Positions 63,801 to 64,000 of a DNA stretch of 64,000 nt are shown one piece after another (the first letter of the stretch is position 1; each line of letters begins with the position of its first letter). The notes under the pieces are model-generated. The model had not been told where the DNA came from. It ran no database searches and saw nothing but the letters and a program-made list of their open reading frames with translations. Origin of the DNA: Isoetes taiwanensis (Eukaryota > Streptophyta > Lycopodiopsida > Isoetales > Isoetaceae); the NCBI GenBank assembly GCA_021234155.1, contig JAJEKV010000195.1, positions 124,001 through 188,000 on the forward strand, written 5' to 3'. The translations under genes were made by a program, and so were the position numbers.

Positions 63801-64000
63801 AACATCCAAGAAAATACAAGGAGTGGATGGATAGGGGCCTGGGTACAATTGGTAACATGGTAAATGGTGAGAACTGGAAAACATGGTTGGAAATCTCTAG
63901 TCTCCTACAAGATACCAGTTCCAATAGAAATATTTACAAAGCTCTAACAAGACACAATAGAGGGAGGGGAGCACAGACAGTGGAGCAGAACTGGGCCATG
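60887..64000 (+). CDS. L1 ORF2 protein: AP endonuclease and reverse transcriptase (3' end beyond window)
   Basis: ATG 60887 overlaps the ORF1 TGA (ATGA), and the frame stays open for 1,038 codons to the last base of the window. Endonuclease: MKIVTWNLRGIKGPLKRKRA, LLQEHRLP, VGIINVYAS, WILSGDFNN, SDHYP (~1-235). Reverse transcriptase (~450-760): HGKSPGPDGLPPEFY, AGLIALIPK, DWRPISLTNVTYKVLAKIFA, QSGFLPGRCILDN, LLKLDFKRAYDTIDWKFLYK, VRQGCPLAPYLF and the catalytic MQYADDTFVF. Then LLGLPLALN, LSLAGRIEIINSVIASSHVY and FIWQGTHMVGWKN. The enzyme nicks target DNA and primes reverse transcription. All catalytic residues I can check are present, so this copy may be active. Confidence 0.93.
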   Translation, partial: MKIVTWNLRGIKGPLKRKRALIAIKELKADIVLLQEHRLPAFEASNLGNWIFPNGESIWSPADGTKGGICIAWNGCRMVNSFLHPSGRWQVAFLMIGQEQVGIINVYASTSPEEREEQWKTMAIWLQSQNTSNWILSGDFNNTPSWEQKAGKKINMSRGERDQWDKLIHSFIYYAPSSSNAYSWCNKRKGNDRVYCLLDRYYTSISTLDGWDNLIISNDCSNSISDHYPQILDTGLLPQNRCADTPFKFNASFLNNKVFCEEFTRFYMSLEHLNTSGSMKEFICRNKQIKNWVKLWGKEWNRKKRLEKMEVYSEIRDVRQSLFSDKANVQLQQREESLERKVKLIEEYEAKSLAIKSRSLYVNCMDDCSSKFFFRAAKSRIMNNGIASVRDDNQQELFKQEDIQKLFYTKYKELFTAKDNDNAKMDEFFEYLGSKDDHIQDVQLLAVPMEAEILSTLRSMAHGKSPGPDGLPPEFYDHFWDVMNKDIVTFVQGAWQAEKLHPAINAGLIALIPKVDMPINFSDWRPISLTNVTYKVLAKIFANRIKKILQNKICPVQSGFLPGRCILDNFIGAYEGLHWNKLSNQGCVLLKLDFKRAYDTIDWKFLYKAMAQLGFSDQVIGKIVGFNVTGCSTVLVNGSPSSFFECKRGVRQGCPLAPYLFLIVAEMVTRYIMKMQQDKKISCLNLPDSKDALSVMQYADDTFVFLKRQGDSIRNFLSAMELFGKASGVVLNKEKCAFISDTLENHIEDISVCGLQKATKLLGLPLALNMSLHGLWEPIVTKIKKKLQMYPKSLSLAGRIEIINSVIASSHVYFSSAIIADKKTYQELEIIMKEFIWQGTHMVGWKNLILPRRKGGLGCKDLFLQAQALAAKLVWRALDPAAKSPALALTKYWIGKTTIVGSPSTPHHLPDSAFYQLNTGSGTSTIMRRIIQAWNQVSVCFKANPIEQVSENFNFFWHQGLVSENDGCLALKHPRKYKEWMDRGLGTIGNMVNGENWKTWLEISSLLQDTSSNRNIYKALTRHNRGRGAQTVEQNWAM

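Larger units (their letters stand above)
58400..64000 (+). mobile_element. L1-type LINE, apparently intact, runs past window end
   Basis: Order: short upstream ORF (58414-58689), ORF1 (58734-60890), ORF2 (60887 to beyond 64000). Both long frames are free of stops. The 5' limit is estimated, since no target duplication can be checked without the 3' end. This L1 differs from the LINE at 12.8 kb in its ORF1 type and in reading-frame layout. Confidence 0.85.

Overview
The window looks like nuclear DNA of a land plant that still makes swimming sperm, most likely a fern (a lycophyte, cycad or Ginkgo cannot be excluded). Reasons: the 3' end of a spliced axonemal dynein heavy chain gene (lost in conifers and flowering plants) occurs together with plant-specific families: a P-class PPR protein, a galectin-domain hydroxyproline O-galactosyltransferase, TIC62-like and LPAT2/3-like exons, and plant L1 LINEs with DUF4283-type ORF1. 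AT-rich DNA, GT-AG introns and many nested transposons fit a large plant genome.

Layout. 1-4.43 kb: eleven 3'-terminal exons of an inner-arm dynein heavy chain (+), whose reading frame is intact through every junction. 4.4-10.3 kb: no gene recognised, apart from a decayed LINE 3' end, small palindromes and a 178-bp tandem repeat. 10.48-17.48 kb: a Mutator-like element (MULE) with ~101-bp terminal inverted repeats and a perfect 9-bp target duplication; it carries a broken MuDR transposase and a nested 4.1-kb LINE. 17.58-34.92 kb: a partial tandem duplication of a galactosyltransferase gene on the minus strand. The right copy (33250-34923) is intact and intronless; the left copy is a 1.7-kb pseudogene cut into five pieces by four independent insertions: an L1 fragment with trailing DNA, a poly(A) retroposon, a non-autonomous LTR element that itself contains a gene-capturing DNA element and a short retroposon, and a solo LTR.

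35-44.7 kb: foldback repeats, a microsatellite-tailed retroposon, an MSH2-like exon fragment, a frameshifted three-TM membrane-protein gene and a tRNA-derived SINE. 44.76-47.40 kb: a large P-class PPR gene made of almost identical 35-residue motifs, followed by ~1 kb of decayed motifs behind a single nonsense codon. 49.36-49.83 kb: a complete, young TRIM element with target duplications. 52-54 kb: a MITE and a Copia gag-protease relic. 54.8-56.9 kb: a decayed minus-strand chimera in which a TIC62-like exon has a splice donor phase-compatible with LPAT2/3-like exons. 58.4-64 kb: an apparently intact plant L1, with a short upstream ORF, a 718-residue ORF1, and an ORF2 that overlaps ORF1 by ATGA and is still open at the end of the window.

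There is no operon-like organisation. The host genes I would defend are the dynein heavy chain, the galactosyltransferase and the PPR gene. Most of the remainder is mobile DNA, and two separate places show host exons assembled into new combinations.
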